NCBI GenBank assembly: GCA_023512835.1
Contig: CM042089.1
Location: forward strand, 23,589,519 to 23,653,518
Length of the DNA stretch: 64,000 nucleotides
Source: Taxillus chinensis
Lineage: Eukaryota > Streptophyta > Magnoliopsida > Santalales > Loranthaceae
Direction of reading: 5' to 3'
Both the position numbers and the translations under genes were made by a program. The notes under the pieces are model-generated. The model was not told the DNA's origin. It saw only the letters and a program-made list of their open reading frames with translations, and did not search any database. Positions 61,902 to 64,000 of this stretch are shown piece after piece (position 1 is the first letter of the stretch; the number at the start of each line of letters is the position of its first letter).

Positions 61902-64000
61902 TCAACTCAGAGTTTGATAGCCAACAGGCCCTTGAAATCCATCTTGTCTACGATCATCCCTGCCCACTCCCAGTAGAGATGACATCCATGGGAACAACTT
62001 CCCCATCTCCTTGTTTATTGTAGTGGTAGTTGGTTGCAAATAGTTGACCCCAAACTTTGCTCTTTCAATGGCTCCCATTACATCTTCTCTCGTCACAGTT
62101 TCACTTCCTGCAATATATTATACACATACTATATTCACATGATTTGGTCCGCCTAGAAAGTTACCTGCTATGATTATAAAGATATTCTCTTCTCCAGTTG
62201 CAAATCAAAAGTAGAGTATCAATTTCACCTCTACGAGCAGCAAGTAAGGCAGCTTCATTGACAATGTTTGCAAGATCTGCACCAACAAGACCTTGGGTGA
62301 GAGAAGCAACAAGATCACAGATAATGTATGCTTCTTCCTCCAAAGGAACTCCTCTCAAATGCACAGCCAAAATCTTTCTCCTTCCCTCTTCATTGGGTTC
62401 TCCAACCAAAACTTTTCGTGAGAATCGGCCAGGCCGACACAGAGCTGGGTCCAAAGCCTCTGGCCTATTAGTGGCAGCAATAACAACCACCTTCATGTCC
62501 GACTCAAATCCATCCATTTCCGTCAATAACTACAAGGACAATAGAGAGAAAGGGGATTTAAAACATCATCATTACAGTAAACAAACAGAACATTAGGAAT
62601 TTACATACCCATTTGATAACTAATCAAAATATCATAACAGAAGAAGTAAATTAAAAGGTGAAAAAATATTAACAAAGCTGACGAGAAAACAGTAATGTGC
62701 ATGCTAGAAACTTCTGAAATTTCTAGGGTTCACTCAAAATTTCAGCGATGATGTAAATATATTGGGGTTTTATTTAAATACTTAACTTTTAGAGAATGAA
62801 GTTAGAAAATAGATTGTAGGTATTTGCCTGGTTAAGTGTTTGGTCACGTTCATCATTGAAACTTCTACCACGTTTGCCACCAACAGCATCTAATTCATCA
62901 ATGAATATGATTGATGGTGCACTTTTCCTTGCCACACTAAAAAGGTCTCTTATGCGAGCTGCTCCTCTTCCAACAAACATCTCAACAAATTCACTGGCAG
63001 AAACAGTGAAAAATGGCACTCCTGCTTCTCCAGCCACTGCACGGGCTAATAATGTCTTCCCCGTTCCAGGAGAACCTATCAGCAGCACACCCCTTGGTAA
63101 CTTTGCCCCAAGTTTTTCATAGTTGATAGCCCCTTGTAGGCACAAAACTATCTACAGGCAAGCAAATGTGTCAGTAAGTACATGGAGATCAACGTAAGTT
63201 TATTTAGGATATAGAGTGGTGTTTTTTTTTTTGGTGAGAAGGATTATATTAAGCAAAGAAGAATATAGAATTTATAGGAAGTACAACTCCAACTTGAGCT
63301 GAACAGGCAGCTCAAAAACATGACACAGTGCAAACACACGCACAAAAGAGGTTGCTAAAGAATTTATTAGAGAGAATTCAAAGTGCACATGGCAATTATA
63401 TAATTAATTTTATATATATATAACTAATTTCTATGTAAAATGTAGACTGATAATAATAACTAATGTAGAATATGTTCTTAGTCAAACAGGATTCAAAGTG
63501 CACATGGCAAGGCAGTTGGTTGAGATGTAAAGCAAGATTTCAGTCATATGTGGTGGATATAGTGGAAATATTATAGGGTGATCCCTGACCTTGCATAATT
63601 CTAACAATATCGTCAGTTTTCAAAGTCAATTGACATTGCCCAATTAGTTTTATTTTCTGATAATTAAAATAGGAAATCCTTAAATAAAATTTGAGACCAA
63701 TAAGTACACTATACCGAATACCTTCAAAACATTCTTGTTTAGGTGTTTGGCCATCAGTATGTGCACGACTGCCACTCCCATCATCAAGAGTGGTAGGCTA
63801 TGAATGCACGGAATCAGATAGTTATCAAAAATTACAATCACACTTTAGAATTCACATGTATGCATGGAGACGCACTTACAGCAAACAGACACGCACTGTT
63901 TTAATCAAGGTTCTAAGAATCACTAATTGATGATGGTAATGGCACTGATTAGAAATTGGTTGGATTAAACAGTATGATCCTTTTCAATTATTTTTAATAA
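61902..64000 (-). CDS. FTSHI3: Inactive chloroplast FtsH-like protein FTSHI3, 3' part
   Basis: AAA+ ATPase of the FtsH family that lacks the M41 protease domain; in Arabidopsis the FTSHI proteins serve plastid biogenesis and protein import motor roles. Exons seen on the - strand: 63147-62828, 62529-62229 and 62107-61902, joined with phases 2/0/1 and ending in TGA. Motifs: [22 protein letters not shown] (Walker A with serine where most have proline), [16 protein letters not shown] (Walker B), [20 protein letters not shown] (second region of homology with arginine finger) and [20 protein letters not shown]. The protein ends about 60 residues later at GYQTLS, as in Arabidopsis FTSHI3 (AT3G02450), so the missing HEXXH is a family trait and not a truncation. 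The intron after 62828 starts with GC. The 5' part of the gene lies beyond the window; the F-x-DV-x-G segment expected just before VLCLQG was not found in 63148-64000. Confidence 0.9.
62530..62827 (-). other. FTSHI3 GC-AG intron
   Basis: On the - strand the exon ends ACACTTAACCAG and the intron begins GCAAAT. The [10 protein letters not shown] junction is highly conserved in FtsH proteins, so the GC donor is required. The acceptor is CCTTGTAG. Confidence 0.85.
63222..63380 (-). mobile_element. Antisense LINE 3'-end remnant in FTSHI3 intron
   Basis: A 12-T run followed by GGTGAGAAGGATTATATTAA resembles the reverse of an A-tailed LINE end, as at 18332 and 10562. Only a short stretch is recognisable. 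Confidence 0.45.
63722..63797 (-). other. Possible upstream FTSHI3 exon
   Basis: On the - strand an acceptor TTCATAG is followed by a 76-base open stretch ([18 protein letters not shown]) and a donor GAAG/GTATTC. The phase would fit the next exon, but the joined sequence lacks the expected AAA N-terminal signature. I regard it as a weak candidate. Confidence 0.2.

Noticed and set aside
62198..63122. Plus-strand open frames opposite FTSHI3
   Set aside because: Shadows of the AAA+ exons on the other strand.
1..64000. CRISPR arrays, bacterial operons or organellar origin
   Set aside because: Spliced nuclear genes throughout; no regularly spaced repeats, no bacterial gene organisation and no plastid or mitochondrial genes.

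Overview
The window is nuclear DNA of a flowering plant, most likely a eudicot with long, transposon-filled introns. It is AT-rich, its genes have many GT-AG introns, and all five genes have clear Arabidopsis-type orthologues. Species cannot be named from the sequence.

Five genes were reconstructed by joining exons. (1) TRS130/CLUB (TRAPP II tethering-complex subunit), + strand, 35-23400: 21 exons, an intact frame of 1257 codons, only 3.8 kb coding in 23.4 kb. (2) A PAP-specific phosphatase HAL2-like gene (AHL), + strand, 30685-44132: three exons, 381 aa, introns of 5.0 and 7.3 kb. (3) A secreted root-cap/LEA-related protein, - strand, 49626-50791, two exons, 347 aa. (4) LDL2, an LSD1-type histone lysine demethylase, + strand, 54724-57119, two exons, 747 aa. 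(5) The 3' part of FTSHI3, a proteolytically dead chloroplast FtsH, - strand, 61902 to beyond the right edge. From memory, root-cap, AHL and TRS130 are also close neighbours on Arabidopsis chromosome 5 (AT5G54370, AT5G54390, AT5G54440), so the block looks ancestral. The five genes do not form one pathway: vesicle tethering, PAP/sulfur-nucleotide turnover, cell-wall/root-cap secretion, chromatin and plastid biogenesis.

Almost everything else is transposon debris. TRS130 intron 2 holds a 2.8-kb hAT element with perfect 8-bp target duplication and a broken transposase. Intron 19 is a nest: a dead L1-type LINE, broken by an antisense LINE fragment (13-bp target duplication) and by a 989-bp hAT-like fold-back element. 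The AHL gene and its upstream region carry four relatives of a MITE family with GAGCATCTCCAAT-type ends and TAA/TTA target duplications, most with GC-rich cores. AHL intron 2 also holds a copia fragment with primer-binding site, a gag-like zinc-knuckle relic and two diverged LTR-like direct repeats. Further right are a hAT-type MITE, an antisense Ty3/gypsy fragment and several antisense LINE ends.

The points most worth a second look are three GC-AG introns (two in TRS130, one in FTSHI3), an in-frame candidate alternative last exon of AHL, the fold-back hairpin inside the TRS130 transcript unit, a GAGTC/GACTC-rich repeat at 27.4-28.1 kb, and an unrecognised zinc-knuckle relic at 40.5-41.8 kb. 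I saw no clear new biological system; the novelty is in gene structure and repeat architecture.
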